Under the pieces are notes generated by a model that was not told where the DNA came from, did no database searches, and saw only the letters and a list, made by a program, of their open reading frames with translations. From the NCBI GenBank assembly GCA_041752455.1, contig JBGSWL010000124.1:1-29531 (forward strand): a stretch of 29,531 nucleotides of DNA, written 5' to 3'. Source of the stretch: JBGSWL01 sp041752455 (GTDB lineage Bacteria > Pseudomonadota > Alphaproteobacteria > Rhizobiales > Rhizobiaceae). Shown here in pieces: positions 14,588-22,711 of this stretch. Numbering within the stretch: the first letter of the stretch is position 1; each line of letters begins with the position of its first letter. Made by a program: the position numbers and the translations under genes.

Positions 14588-15937
14588 ATGGCAAGCCCGG
14601 CACAATCGGGCTGTCTGATGCGAACGATCTTCTCCTTGCGAACGCGTCTTGTTCATTGGTTGCTTGCAGCGCTGGTTCTCGCCGCCATGCTGGTCGCCCC
14701 TGCGGCGCCCGGCTTGAGCGGCTCGGCCATGGCGCAGGCGCGGGACCAACCTCAGACTTTGCTGGAATTGTTCATGCGGCGGCGTCAGCGCGAAAACGCC
14801 GAACCGCCGCGGACAGTTCAACCGCGCCGCAACACACCGGCAGCCAAGCAGGCGCCACGCCGCGCGACCACAACCAAACCCACGCGTCGAACCGCACCGG
14901 CTTCGGCGCCCGCAGCTGCCGGAGGGTCAACCGAAATCGCTCAGCCCTCGGGGCCTGTCGAAAAGCTGGTTGACGCGCGCAAGGTGCTGGTGGTCGGCGA
15001 TTTCATGGCGGAAGGCCTTGGTGCCGGCCTTGAAGATGCTTTCGCCGGTACGGCCAATGTGGTGGTTTCGGCGCAGACCAATGGCTCGTCCGGATTTGTG
15101 CGCGACGACTATTTCGACTGGACCGGGCAGATCGGCGGCATGCTCGATGCGGTCAATCCCGATATCCTCGTGGTGATGATCGGCTCCAATGATCGGCAGG
15201 CAATGCGTGTCGATGGCAGCACCCGCAAGGTTTTGTCGGACGAGTGGAAGATCGAATACACTCGCCGGGTCAAGGCGTTCCTGGCTGCGGCGCAGCGGCC
15301 GAACCAGGTAATCGTCTGGACCGGAGCGCCCCCGTTCCGGTTCCGGTCCATGTCGGCAGACATGCTGGTCTTCAACGAAGTCTTCCGGACAGAGACGGAG
15401 GCTGCCGGCGGCGGCGCCCAATTCGTCGACATCTGGGACGGATTTGTCGATGCGGAAGGCGGGGTGTTGACCACCGGTGCCGATATCAAGGGACAGACCG
15501 TGCGTCTTCGTGCAGAGGATGGCATCAACATGACCGCCGCCGGCAAGCGCAAGCTTGCCTTCTATGTGGAGCGCCAGATCAAGCAGATCCTCGGCGACAG
15601 TGCCTCGCCATTGCTGACAACGCTTGGGCCGGACAGTCTGCCGATCATGAAGTTGCCGCCGCTTCAGACGGAAGCGGATCTGGTGCGCACCAATCCCGTA
15701 GCGCTGCTCGACCCCGATCTTGATGGCGCCGGCACACTGCTTGGTGAAACCATCGGCGCGTCGGCTCCGGTTCAGCCGAACAATCCCCTTGTGGCCAAAT
15801 CCGTGCGCCAGCGACTGGTGGAAGACGGCGTCGCCCCCCCGGCAAGACCGGGCCGGGCCGGCTATTTTGCCTCACCGCAAGTCTCGCCACTTGCAGACGT
15901 CTCTCCGGTCGCGCCAGTGCCGCCTGTCGGGGGCTGA
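14588..15937 (+). CDS. DUF459 / SGNH-fold envelope protein with degenerate catalytic triad
   Basis: This 449-residue protein has an N-terminal hydrophobic signal segment (about 21-50, ending SAMAQ). A Pro/Arg-rich linker (65-120) follows, then an SGNH-hydrolase fold (about 130-338), then a Pro-rich tail. The blocks are recognisable, but the nucleophile position of GDS reads GDF (F139) and the histidine of DGIH reads N (DGIN, N314). The block III GSND (199-202) is intact. The protein therefore probably lacks classic Ser-His esterase chemistry. It starts 2 bases after the MltB-type gene and is likely co-translated with it, pointing to a cell-wall role. The ATG at 14618 gives a cleaner signal peptide and may be the true start. 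Confidence 0.8.
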   Translation: MASPAQSGCLMRTIFSLRTRLVHWLLAALVLAAMLVAPAAPGLSGSAMAQARDQPQTLLELFMRRRQRENAEPPRTVQPRRNTPAAKQAPRRATTTKPTRRTAPASAPAAAGGSTEIAQPSGPVEKLVDARKVLVVGDFMAEGLGAGLEDAFAGTANVVVSAQTNGSSGFVRDDYFDWTGQIGGMLDAVNPDILVVMIGSNDRQAMRVDGSTRKVLSDEWKIEYTRRVKAFLAAAQRPNQVIVWTGAPPFRFRSMSADMLVFNEVFRTETEAAGGGAQFVDIWDGFVDAEGGVLTTGADIKGQTVRLRAEDGINMTAAGKRKLAFYVERQIKQILGDSASPLLTTLGPDSLPIMKLPPLQTEADLVRTNPVALLDPDLDGAGTLLGETIGASAPVQPNNPLVAKSVRQRLVEDGVAPPARPGRAGYFASPQVSPLADVSPVAPVPPVGG

Positions 15938-15957
15938 CGGGCGCTGGTCGCCGTCAG
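15934..15957. terminator. Inverted repeat spanning both stop codons of a convergent pair
   Basis: CTGACGG (15934-15940) and CCGTCAG (15951-15957) pair perfectly across a 10-base loop. One arm contains the DUF459 stop and the other the DUF1244 stop. No T-run is present; this is a possible bidirectional terminator. Confidence 0.35.
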
Positions 15958-16262
15958 TCGTGGGAAGGCCGGTTGCGGTCGAAGGCCTGAACCTTCTCGC
16001 CGCTCGCGGCGGTCTGATGCAGCGCTTTCCAATCCGCATAGGGCATTCCATAAACATGCTCGCGCGCATCTTCCTTTTCCAATGCGATGCCTTGGCCATC
16101 GGCTGCATCTTTCAGCCAGTTGGACAGGCAGTTGCGGCAAAAACCGGCAAGGTTCATCAGATCGATGTTCTGGACGTCGGTGCGGGTCTGGAGATGGTGG
16201 ACCAACCGCCTGAACGCTGCAGCCTCCAGTTCGGTTGTTGTCATCTTGTCGGGCATCGGCAT
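15954..16262 (-). CDS. DUF1244 family protein
   Basis: This 102-residue soluble protein carries the DUF1244 core TDVQNIDLMNLAGFCRNCLSNWL (two cysteines, FCRNC at 41-45) and HVYGMPYADWK. The family is widespread in alphaproteobacteria, and the biochemical role is unknown to me. The ATG at 16262 is supported by AGGAGG at 16268-16273, 5 bases upstream. An apparent longer frame to 16559 has no such support and would overlap the divergent DUF1036 gene. The CxxC-like FCRNC could bind metal, but no activity should be inferred. Confidence 0.88.
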   Translation of the reverse strand: MPMPDKMTTTELEAAAFRRLVHHLQTRTDVQNIDLMNLAGFCRNCLSNWLKDAADGQGIALEKEDAREHVYGMPYADWKALHQTAASGEKVQAFDRNRPSHD

Positions 16263-16362
16263 GGTTGCCTCCTTGCAAGTCACGGCTGTCGCTCTGCCAA
16301 GGCTAGGGTTTTTTCGTTGCGCCTGTCCACCATTCTGCAAGCATCGGCAGCCCTGCTTTCGA

Positions 16363-16391
16363 TTGACAATGCAAACAGTCATGCCAAAAGA
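16363..16391 (+). promoter_or_regulatory. Candidate promoter of the DUF1036-pyk operon
   Basis: A perfect TTGACA at 16363-16368 is followed 17 bases later by a poor -10 (AAAAGA, 16386-16391). If used, transcription would begin close to the ATG at 16397, favouring the in-frame GTG at 16454 as the real start of the DUF1036 protein. Confidence 0.3.
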
Positions 16392-16396
16392 CGGGA

Positions 16397-16936
16397 ATGT
16401 TTCGTCTGACGCACGATGCGACGCACATATTTTCCACGTCCGATGGACATCGCGTGCGCAACCGCGTTCGCGTGGCGCTGGGGCTATTGGCGTCGGTTGC
16501 CGGCTTTCTTGCGGTCGGCACGGTCGCGGCAAAAGCGGATTTTCGCGTCTGCAACGCAACGCAGGAACTGGTCGGCGTTTCCATCGGCTACCGTGCGCGC
16601 ACCGGCTGGATCACCGAAGGCTGGTGGCATGTGGAGCCGGCCAAGTGCAAGACGCTGATCGAAGGGCCGCTCGCCTCCCGCTATTACTACCTCTACGCCG
16701 AAGACGCCTTGCGCGGTGGTCGCTGGGAAGGGCCGATCTCGATGTGCGTCGCCGAACGCGAATTCAAGATCACAGGCGTCAACGATTGTTACGCGCGCGG
16801 CTTTCAACGCGCCGGCTTTCGTGAATATGACACAGGAAACCAGCAGAGTTGGATGGTGCAGCTCATCGATGCTGAACCTGCACCCGAAACAACGCTACCG
16901 GACGGTCCGACCGTCAGCCAGGGGATTACGCAGTGA
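16397..16936 (+). CDS. DUF1036 periplasmic protein
   Basis: As drawn the protein has 179 residues. A basic stretch and hydrophobic segment end in AAKA, before the mature start DFRVCN (residue 49), so it is exported. The DUF1036 core is rich in aromatic residues and cysteines: VCNAT, GYRARTGWITEGWW, RYYYLYAED and FKITGVNDCYARGF. Its function is uncharacterised. The first 19 residues are unusual ahead of a signal peptide. GTG at 16454 would give a compact signal (about 160 residues), and homologues I recall begin there. Its stop overlaps the pyruvate kinase GTG start by 4 bases, so the two are translationally coupled. Confidence 0.8.
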   Translation: MFRLTHDATHIFSTSDGHRVRNRVRVALGLLASVAGFLAVGTVAAKADFRVCNATQELVGVSIGYRARTGWITEGWWHVEPAKCKTLIEGPLASRYYYLYAEDALRGGRWEGPISMCVAEREFKITGVNDCYARGFQRAGFREYDTGNQQSWMVQLIDAEPAPETTLPDGPTVSQGITQ

Positions 16937-18369
16937 AACGCAGTCGCAAGGTCAAGATCCTCGCAACGCTCGGTCCGGCATCATCATCCGAAGAGATGAT
17001 CGAAAAGCTGTATCTAGCCGGCGCGGATGTCTTCCGCATCAACATGAGCCACGCCAGCCACGATCTGATGCGTGAACTCGTCGGGCGGATCAGGGCGGTG
17101 GAAGCCCGGATGGGCCGTCCGATCGCCATCCTGGCCGATCTGCAGGGGCCGAAGCTCCGCGTCGGCAAATTTGCCGAAGGCAAGGTCGAACTGGTGGTCG
17201 GCCAGACCTTCACGCTCGACGATGATACCACCCCGGGCGACACGGACCGCGTGCACCTGCCGCATCCGGAAATCCTGTCGTCGGTCCAGCCGGGTCACCG
17301 GCTGCTCATCGATGATGGCCGGCTCGCCCTTGTGGCCGAAGCTTGCGACGGGCGCTCGATCCGCACGAAGGTGGTCGCCGGAACCAAGATTTCCGACAAG
17401 AAAGGCGTCAGCCTGCCGGATACGGATCTGCCGGTCGGCGCACTGACGCCGAAGGACCGGCTCGATCTCGATGCGGTTCTGCTTGAATCCATCGATTGGG
17501 TCGCGCTGTCGTTCATCCAGCGCCCGGAAGATCTGGCGGAAGTTCGCAAGATCGCCAAGGGCCGTGTTGCCCTGCTTTCGAAGATCGAAAAGCCGCAAGC
17601 TGTCGAACGGATCGATGAAATCATCGAATTGTCGGATGCGGTGATGGTGGCGCGCGGCGATCTCGGCGTCGAACTGCCGCTCGAATCGGTGCCCGGCATC
17701 CAGAAGCAGATCACGCGGCGTGCCCGAAAGGCTGGCAAGCCGGTGGTTGTTGCCACGCAAATGCTGGAATCGATGATCAGCGCGCCTGTGCCGACACGCG
17801 CCGAAGTGTCCGACGTCGCGACGGCAGTGTTTGAAGGCGCTGACGCGATCATGCTGTCGGCAGAATCGGCGGCTGGCGACTATCCGGTCGAAGCTGTGCG
17901 GATGATGTCGAGCATTGCCGAAAAGGTCGAGCGCGACCCGACCTATCCGGGCATCATCAATGCGCAGCGCGCCGATCCGGAACCGACAGGGGCCGATGCC
18001 ATCTCGGCGGCTGCCCGCCAGATTGCCGAGACGCTGCGGCTTTCGGCGGTGGTTTGCTACACGTCATCTGGCACTACCGGCCTTCGCGCCGCCCGTGAGC
18101 GGCCGAGCATGCCGATCATCGCGCTGTCGCCGGTTGCCAAGACCGCGCGGCGGCTTGCGCTCTGCTGGGGCATTCATTGCGTGATCACCGAAGATGCCAA
18201 GGACCTCGATGACATGGTCGACCGGGCTTGCCGCATCGCCTTCCGGGAAGATTTCGCAAAGCCCGGCGACCGGATCATCATCATGTCCGGCGTGCCGCTC
18301 GGAACCCCCGGTTCCACCAACATGCTGCGCATCGCGTATATCGGTTCCGACGGCCTGTCGGGGATCTGA
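16933..18369 (+). CDS. pyk: Pyruvate kinase
   Basis: This 478-residue glycolytic enzyme converts phosphoenolpyruvate and ADP to pyruvate and ATP. Clear signatures are FRINMSHASH, LADLQGPKLRVG, the active-site block LSKIEKPQAVERIDEI with MVARGDLGVELP, and ATQMLESMI followed by MLSAESAAGDYPVEAV. The C-terminal allosteric domain (about 350-478) has TSSGTTGLRAARERP. It starts with GTG in a GTGA overlap with the DUF1036 gene. It ends 5 bases before the stop of the convergent alpha/beta hydrolase gene, leaving almost no room for a separate terminator. Confidence 0.97.
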   Translation: MKRSRKVKILATLGPASSSEEMIEKLYLAGADVFRINMSHASHDLMRELVGRIRAVEARMGRPIAILADLQGPKLRVGKFAEGKVELVVGQTFTLDDDTTPGDTDRVHLPHPEILSSVQPGHRLLIDDGRLALVAEACDGRSIRTKVVAGTKISDKKGVSLPDTDLPVGALTPKDRLDLDAVLLESIDWVALSFIQRPEDLAEVRKIAKGRVALLSKIEKPQAVERIDEIIELSDAVMVARGDLGVELPLESVPGIQKQITRRARKAGKPVVVATQMLESMISAPVPTRAEVSDVATAVFEGADAIMLSAESAAGDYPVEAVRMMSSIAEKVERDPTYPGIINAQRADPEPTGADAISAAARQIAETLRLSAVVCYTSSGTTGLRAARERPSMPIIALSPVAKTARRLALCWGIHCVITEDAKDLDDMVDRACRIAFREDFAKPGDRIIIMSGVPLGTPGSTNMLRIAYIGSDGLSGI

Positions 18370-18374
18370 CAGGG

Positions 18375-19469
18375 TCAGGGCGAAACGTAGCCGGACCGTT
18401 CGAATTCGGCGCGGATTTCCCCATCATCAAGGCACCGCTCCAGCGGGCCATAGGCATCGCCCGCAAGCCGGGCGGTCGCCGCGGCCGCCAAGGCATCCAG
18501 ATCGACCGTGCGCCCGGCCACGTGCTCGATGGCGGCCAATGCAACGTCGGACACGACGTGATCGGGCTTGTGTCCAAGGTTGTGGATGCGCAGCAGTTTG
18601 GCGTCCTGAAGATCACGCGCAAGCCCCACCGAATGGATTGACGGCAGCACGATCGTGTCGCGGTCGCCGGTGATGATGACCGACGGCGTGGCGATTTCCG
18701 GATAGCGGGAAGACATGCGTTTCACATGGTCGTAGAGCCCGGCAACGTCGATCGCATTGGACCGGAAATGCAAGGGGCGAAACAGCAGCGGCAGATGGCT
18801 GCGCTCGGTGTAGTTCTCCGTCGGCTTGTTGGGTGCAAAGACGCAGGCCGTGCCGCCATCGATGCGCGAATAGCCCGCCGGTAGCGCCAGTGTTTCGGAG
18901 AAGATGCGCCCGATGACCGGCAGCGCCGTCAGGTCGTAGTACCAGCTGATCCCGCCCGGCCACGGATGGCTGACCGGCGACATGAACACGGTGCCGACCG
19001 TCTTTTCGGGATGATTGAGCGCAAACGACACCGTCACCGCTCCGCCGAAGGAGTGGCCGACGATGATCGCCTTGTCGATGCCGAGATGATCGAGCAGGGC
19101 GGCAATCGTCGCCGCCTGCCCGTCGGGCAACGCATTGGAGGATGGGCCGCGTTTCGACCAGCCATGGCCGGGACGGTCGACGAAAACCAGTGGTGCCTTG
19201 CCCTCCAGCTTGTCGCGCCAGATCATCATCGCATCATGCAGGTTGCCGCTGGCACCATGCAGAAACACGATGGCCGGAAGGGCGTCTGAATTTGCTTCAC
19301 CCGTCAGCGGCACATGGACGAAGTGCATGCGCGTATTGTTGACGGTCGCAAACTGACCTTCAGGCGGAAAGCGCCGTTCGATCTGCCAGACGCCGATGCG
19401 GGTGATCCCGGCGAGTACAAAAAGCAGCGCGACCAGAAACAGGACGGCAGCCGTCAGTATGTTAAGCAT
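18375..19469 (-). CDS. Membrane-anchored alpha/beta hydrolase
   Basis: This 364-residue protein has one N-terminal transmembrane segment (about 4-22), then an alpha/beta-hydrolase domain. Oxyanion motif HGASG (71-75), nucleophile elbow GHSFGG (S140), acid in GDRD (D269 or D271) and histidine in NLGHKPDH (H300) make a complete triad. The substrate is unknown; the fold covers esterases, lipases and haloperoxidase-like enzymes. It follows the TPR gene by 42 bases on the same strand, so the two may be co-transcribed. Confidence 0.85.
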   Translation of the reverse strand: MLNILTAAVLFLVALLFVLAGITRIGVWQIERRFPPEGQFATVNNTRMHFVHVPLTGEANSDALPAIVFLHGASGNLHDAMMIWRDKLEGKAPLVFVDRPGHGWSKRGPSSNALPDGQAATIAALLDHLGIDKAIIVGHSFGGAVTVSFALNHPEKTVGTVFMSPVSHPWPGGISWYYDLTALPVIGRIFSETLALPAGYSRIDGGTACVFAPNKPTENYTERSHLPLLFRPLHFRSNAIDVAGLYDHVKRMSSRYPEIATPSVIITGDRDTIVLPSIHSVGLARDLQDAKLLRIHNLGHKPDHVVSDVALAAIEHVAGRTVDLDALAAAATARLAGDAYGPLERCLDDGEIRAEFERSGYVSP

Positions 19470-19511
19470 GGCGGTTCCGGGCTTTTTGCTTTTCGGGAAA
19501 AGTGGCAGATC

Positions 19512-20177
19512 TCAGGTCGGCTCGCCGGCCAGTTCGTCGTTGAGGCGAATGACATTCGTTTGTGCCTCTTCCATGGCCGGATAGACGGCCAGCGCGCGCT
19601 CCCAGGCGGCCAGTGCCGCCGGCTTGTTGCCCGAGCGCTCGAGGATGATCGCCATGCCGGACAGGGCGCCGAAATGGCGCGGCTCCAGATCCAGCACCTT
19701 CTGGATGTCGGCCATCGACTTGGCATAGTTGTCCATGGCGTAGTGCAGTGTGGCGCGGCGGTTCCAGCCTTCGGCGAACGCCGGATCTCGCGTCACGATC
19801 TGGTCGAGGAAGTCCATGGCGATGTTGTAGTCTTCGCGTTTGATCGCTTCATTTGACCAATGCAGCATCAGGTCGATGGTCGGGCTTCCGGAGCGGAACC
19901 ATTCGGACCAGATCGAGTCGGCAACCGGCTTGGCGCGGCGGGGGTCGGCAAGCTTTGCAAGTTGACCGAAGAGATCGTCGATGCGGTCCGTATTGGTGGA
20001 GCCGGCAATCGGCACATCGCCGACCGGCGGCTGGATCGCTTCGCCATCGGGTTGGACCGGCTTCACGAGCGGCAGTTCCGGATCGAGCAGGTCAGGCTCG
20101 AGCGCATCCTGCGCGAGCGCAGGCAGCGCTGCCAGAGAGAGCGAACCGATCAGAATTGCGGACAAGAAAAAGCGCAT
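19512..20177 (-). CDS. Periplasmic TPR-repeat protein
   Basis: This 221-residue protein has a signal peptide (MRFFLSAILIG..., cleavage near ALA-QD) and a Pro/acid-rich segment to about residue 60. Three tetratricopeptide-like repeats follow (about 105-215: EAIKREDYNIAMDFLDQI, YAMDNYAKSMADIQKVLDL, SGNKPAALAAWERALAV). TPRs mediate protein contacts, and the partner is unknown. No strong Shine-Dalgarno is visible before the ATG at 20177. It sits between rpmJ and the hydrolase gene on the minus strand. Confidence 0.8.
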   Translation of the reverse strand: MRFFLSAILIGSLSLAALPALAQDALEPDLLDPELPLVKPVQPDGEAIQPPVGDVPIAGSTNTDRIDDLFGQLAKLADPRRAKPVADSIWSEWFRSGSPTIDLMLHWSNEAIKREDYNIAMDFLDQIVTRDPAFAEGWNRRATLHYAMDNYAKSMADIQKVLDLEPRHFGALSGMAIILERSGNKPAALAAWERALAVYPAMEEAQTNVIRLNDELAGEPT

Positions 20178-20229
20178 GCCGGAAAGATATGTCCGACATG
20201 CGCGAGGTCAACACAAATCTGCACTGGCG

Positions 20230-20250
20230 GCGGCAACGAAAAGTTGCCGC
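20230..20250 (-). terminator. Hairpin downstream of rpmJ
   Basis: GCGGCAAC (20230-20237) and GTTGCCGC (20243-20250) form a perfect 8-bp stem with a 5-base loop, 7 bases after the rpmJ stop on the minus strand. It lacks a U-run on the 3' side. Confidence 0.5.
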
Positions 20251-20257
20251 GGCGCGA

Positions 20258-20383
20258 TCAGCCCTGGCGGGCCTTGTAGCGCGGGTTCAGCTTGTTGATG
20301 ATGTAAACGCGGCCCTTGCGACGAACCAGACGGTTGTTGCGGTCGCGCCCCTTGAGCGATTTCAGCGAGTTCTTGATCTTCAT
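20258..20383 (-). CDS. rpmJ: 50S ribosomal protein L36 (zinc-ligand-free type)
   Basis: This 41-residue, very basic protein (MKIKNSLKSLKGRDRNN..., RRKGRVYIINKLNPRYKARQG) matches alphaproteobacterial L36. It has no cysteine and none of the four zinc ligands of the C+ form, so it is the zinc-independent version. The start is the ATG at 20383; the longer open frame to 20455 has no family support. It stands alone, away from the ribosomal operons, as is usual in this group. Confidence 0.92.
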   Translation of the reverse strand: MKIKNSLKSLKGRDRNNRLVRRKGRVYIINKLNPRYKARQG

Positions 20384-20434
20384 GGTCTTGCTCGTTTGGT
20401 CGGGAGGCCCAGCCGGCAAAGATGGGCCGAAGGG

Positions 20435-20461
20435 CAAACAAAAACGCGCCGTCATGGCGCG
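20435..20461 (-). terminator. Intrinsic terminator between purK and rpmJ
   Basis: On the minus strand CGCGCC-ATGAC-GGCGCG is followed by TTTTTGTTTG. The stem is short but GC-only, and the U-run is good. It lies 62 bases after the purK stop and about 50 bases before rpmJ. Confidence 0.65.
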
Positions 20462-20523
20462 CCTAATCCGTTGCGGGTGGTTACAGGCAGGACGGGGCGC
20501 TTGTCAACTCCTGCCGTCGCCCG

Positions 20524-21606
20524 TCATATGGCGCTTTTGGCCCTGATTGCCGTGACATGGCCCATCTTGCGCCCGGCGCGTGCCTCGGCCTTGCCGTAGT
20601 CGTGGATGACGCAGTTCGGGTTGTCGGCGTGTTCCGGCAGGGCGAGGATGGCGTCACCGATCAGGTTCTCCATCACACAGTCGCTGTGGCGCATCGGTTG
20701 GGGCAGGGGCCAACCGGCGATGGCGCGCACATGCATTTCGAACTGGCTGATTGTTGCCGCCGCTTCCGTCCAGTGGCCGGAATTGTGGACGCGCGGCGCA
20801 AATTCGTTGGCGAGCAACGCGCCGTCGGAGGCCACGAAGAACTCGAGGCCGAGCGTTCCCACATAGCCGAGCCGGTCGGCCAGACGTTTTGCGGCGCTGA
20901 TCGCCGCCGCTTCGACGTCGGGCCCAAGTCCTGCGGGCACCGTCGAGGTCGCCAATATGCCGTCCCGGTGGACATTGCGCGCTGGCTCGAAGCAGACCGT
21001 CGTGCCGTCCTGCCCGCGTGTCACAATGACCGAGATCTCGCAGGAAAAATCGATGAACCCTTCCAGAATGGCCGGTGCATCGTTCAACATAGAAAGGGCT
21101 TCACCGGGCGAAGGGTCGCTATGGTTTCCCGCAAAGCGCACCTGGCCCTTGCCATCATAGCCAAAGCGGCGCGTCTTCAGGATGCCGCTGCCGCCAAAAC
21201 GGAACAATGCTGCTTGAAGGGCCGTGCTGTCAGGGCAATCTTCGAACGGTGCGGTGGCAAGGCCGGCATCGTTGAGAAACCGCTTCTCTACAAGCCGGTC
21301 CTGGCTGATCCGCAGCACCGCAGTCGAGGGATGCACCGGCGTTTCGCCGACAAGCCGGTCGATGGCATCGGCATCGACGTTCTCGAACTCGAAGGTGATG
21401 ACATCGCTGGTCTCGGCGAGGCGTTGCAGGCCGTGCGGATCATCAAACGCCGCGATGACGTGGAGGTTGCAAACCTGCGCCGCCGGGCAGTTCGCGTCCG
21501 GATCGAGCACTACGGTGCGAAAACCAAGCCGTGCGGCGGCCATCGCCAGCATCCGGCCGAGTTGCCCGCCGCCGATCAGGCCGATCGTTGCGCCGCGCGC
21601 CAGCAT
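20524..21606 (-). CDS. purK: N5-carboxyaminoimidazole ribonucleotide synthase
   Basis: This 360-residue ATP-grasp enzyme makes N5-CAIR from AIR, bicarbonate and ATP in purine synthesis. The N-terminus has GLIGGGQLGRML (nucleotide fold). The ATP-grasp part shows GILKTRRFGYDGKGQ, the EGFIDFSCEISVIVTR segment and LGLEFFVASDGALLANEFAPRVHNSGHWT. Its ATG overlaps the purE stop by one base (TGATG), indicating translational coupling. A terminator follows. Confidence 0.96.
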   Translation of the reverse strand: MLARGATIGLIGGGQLGRMLAMAAARLGFRTVVLDPDANCPAAQVCNLHVIAAFDDPHGLQRLAETSDVITFEFENVDADAIDRLVGETPVHPSTAVLRISQDRLVEKRFLNDAGLATAPFEDCPDSTALQAALFRFGGSGILKTRRFGYDGKGQVRFAGNHSDPSPGEALSMLNDAPAILEGFIDFSCEISVIVTRGQDGTTVCFEPARNVHRDGILATSTVPAGLGPDVEAAAISAAKRLADRLGYVGTLGLEFFVASDGALLANEFAPRVHNSGHWTEAAATISQFEMHVRAIAGWPLPQPMRHSDCVMENLIGDAILALPEHADNPNCVIHDYGKAEARAGRKMGHVTAIRAKSAI

Positions 21607-22106
21607 CAGCGTTCGGTGCCCTCATCGTCGGGAAATTCGGCGATGCGCGCGGTATTGGCTGCGCGCCAATCGTCCAGTCGCTGGCGAAGCGCGTCATCGG
21701 AATTGGCAAGGATGGCAGCCGCCAGAAGCCCGGCATTGGCCGCGCCCGCTTCGCCGATTGCCAGCGTGCCGACCGGAATGCCCGCCGGCATCTGGACAAT
21801 CGAGAGCAGCGAATCCTGACCGGACAAGGCGCGGCTCTTGACCGGCACACCGAGCACCGGCAGCGAGGTCAAGGCGGCGACCATGCCTGGCAGGTGGGCT
21901 GCACCGCCGGCGCCGGCGATGATCACCTTGAACCCCGCGTCGCGGGCCGAGCGGGCAAAGGCAAACATCCGGTCCGGCGTTCGATGCGCTGAAACGATGC
22001 GGGCCTCATGGGCAACGCCAAGCGTGGTCAGAATGTCGGCAGCATGGCGCATGGTCGGCCAATCCGACTGGCTGCCCATGATGATGGCGACGAGAGGCGT
22101 GTCCAT
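21606..22106 (-). CDS. purE: N5-carboxyaminoimidazole ribonucleotide mutase
   Basis: This 166-residue class I PurE converts N5-CAIR to CAIR. It shows IIMGSQSDWPTM, the SAHRTPDRM loop with its catalytic histidine, and IAGAGGAAHLPGMVAALT. The ATG at 22106 has GGGGA 10 bases upstream and fits the family. A GTG at 22130 would add eight residues without support. It lies 36 bases after the DUF465 gene and overlaps purK by one base, forming a DUF465-purE-purK operon. Confidence 0.96.
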   Translation of the reverse strand: MDTPLVAIIMGSQSDWPTMRHAADILTTLGVAHEARIVSAHRTPDRMFAFARSARDAGFKVIIAGAGGAAHLPGMVAALTSLPVLGVPVKSRALSGQDSLLSIVQMPAGIPVGTLAIGEAGAANAGLLAAAILANSDDALRQRLDDWRAANTARIAEFPDDEGTER

Positions 22107-22142
22107 GTGTCGGTAGTCCCCGTTATCCACAGGCGGAGCGCC

Positions 22143-22346
22143 TCAGGCGATGATGTCCGGAATGATCTGGTCTTCCAGCCGCTGCATCATGTCCTTGATG
22201 GCGAGCTTTTTCTTCTTCATCCGCTGGATCTGAAGCGGGTTGCACCCGGCCTGCACCATGGCGGCGATGGCGGCGTCGAAATCTGCGTGGTCCTGCCGGA
22301 GGCGCGCATAGGCCATGTGAATATCGGCCTGATCCTGGTCTTCCAT
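22143..22346 (-). CDS. DUF465 (YdcH-like) small protein
   Basis: This 67-residue charged, probably alpha-helical protein (RLRQDHADFDAAIAAM, IQRMKKKKLAIKDMMQRLE) fits the DUF465/YdcH family. It is preceded by GGAAGAC and ends 36 bases before purE, so it is likely co-transcribed with purEK. Its function is unknown. Confidence 0.83.
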   Translation of the reverse strand: MEDQDQADIHMAYARLRQDHADFDAAIAAMVQAGCNPLQIQRMKKKKLAIKDMMQRLEDQIIPDIIA

Positions 22347-22501
22347 GTCTGTCTTCCGAAGGTGGGACGCGCTGTCCTGTCGGTGGGAAGCGCGCCTCTA
22401 GCACATTTCTGGCTGCTGCAAAATGCTACCACGGCCTGTTCGACAGAAGCCGGATTTCATGTCACCTTTTTCAACCCGACACCAAACACAGGGAGTTTCT
22501 C

Positions 22502-22678
22502 ATGTCACTCGACGGTCATCTCGATGCACTCAAGCGCAAGCACGGCGCCCTCAAAAGCCAGATTGACGACCACATGTCGCGACCGGTTCCCGACCAGTCG
22601 GTGCTGACGGCCCTGAAGCGTGAAAAACTGCGGTTGAAAGAAGAGATCGAGAAGATCAGCGCGCAGACGCGCCACTGA
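22502..22678 (+). CDS. Second DUF465 (YdcH-like) small protein
   Basis: This 58-residue protein begins MSLDGHLDALKRKHGALKSQ and ends KEEIEKISAQTRH. It is a helical hairpin with the DUF465 pattern HLDALKRKH...L..LKREKLRLKEEI. GGGAG at 22491-22495, 6 bases before the ATG, gives a strong start. It is divergent from the other DUF465 gene across 155 bases (22347-22501), in which I could not identify convincing promoter elements. Its function is unknown. Confidence 0.85.
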   Translation: MSLDGHLDALKRKHGALKSQIDDHMSRPVPDQSVLTALKREKLRLKEEIEKISAQTRH

Positions 22679-22711
22679 CCGACGGGTTTTCGAAAGCCTC
22701 GATCGGCTGGC

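Noticed and set aside
20557..21819. 420-codon plus-strand frame opposite purK and purE
   Set aside because: It is a shadow of two unmistakable purine genes.
22679..22711. Shared terminator between the second DUF465 gene and the ArsR-like gene
   Set aside because: Only 33 bases separate the convergent stops, and I could see no good inverted repeat there.
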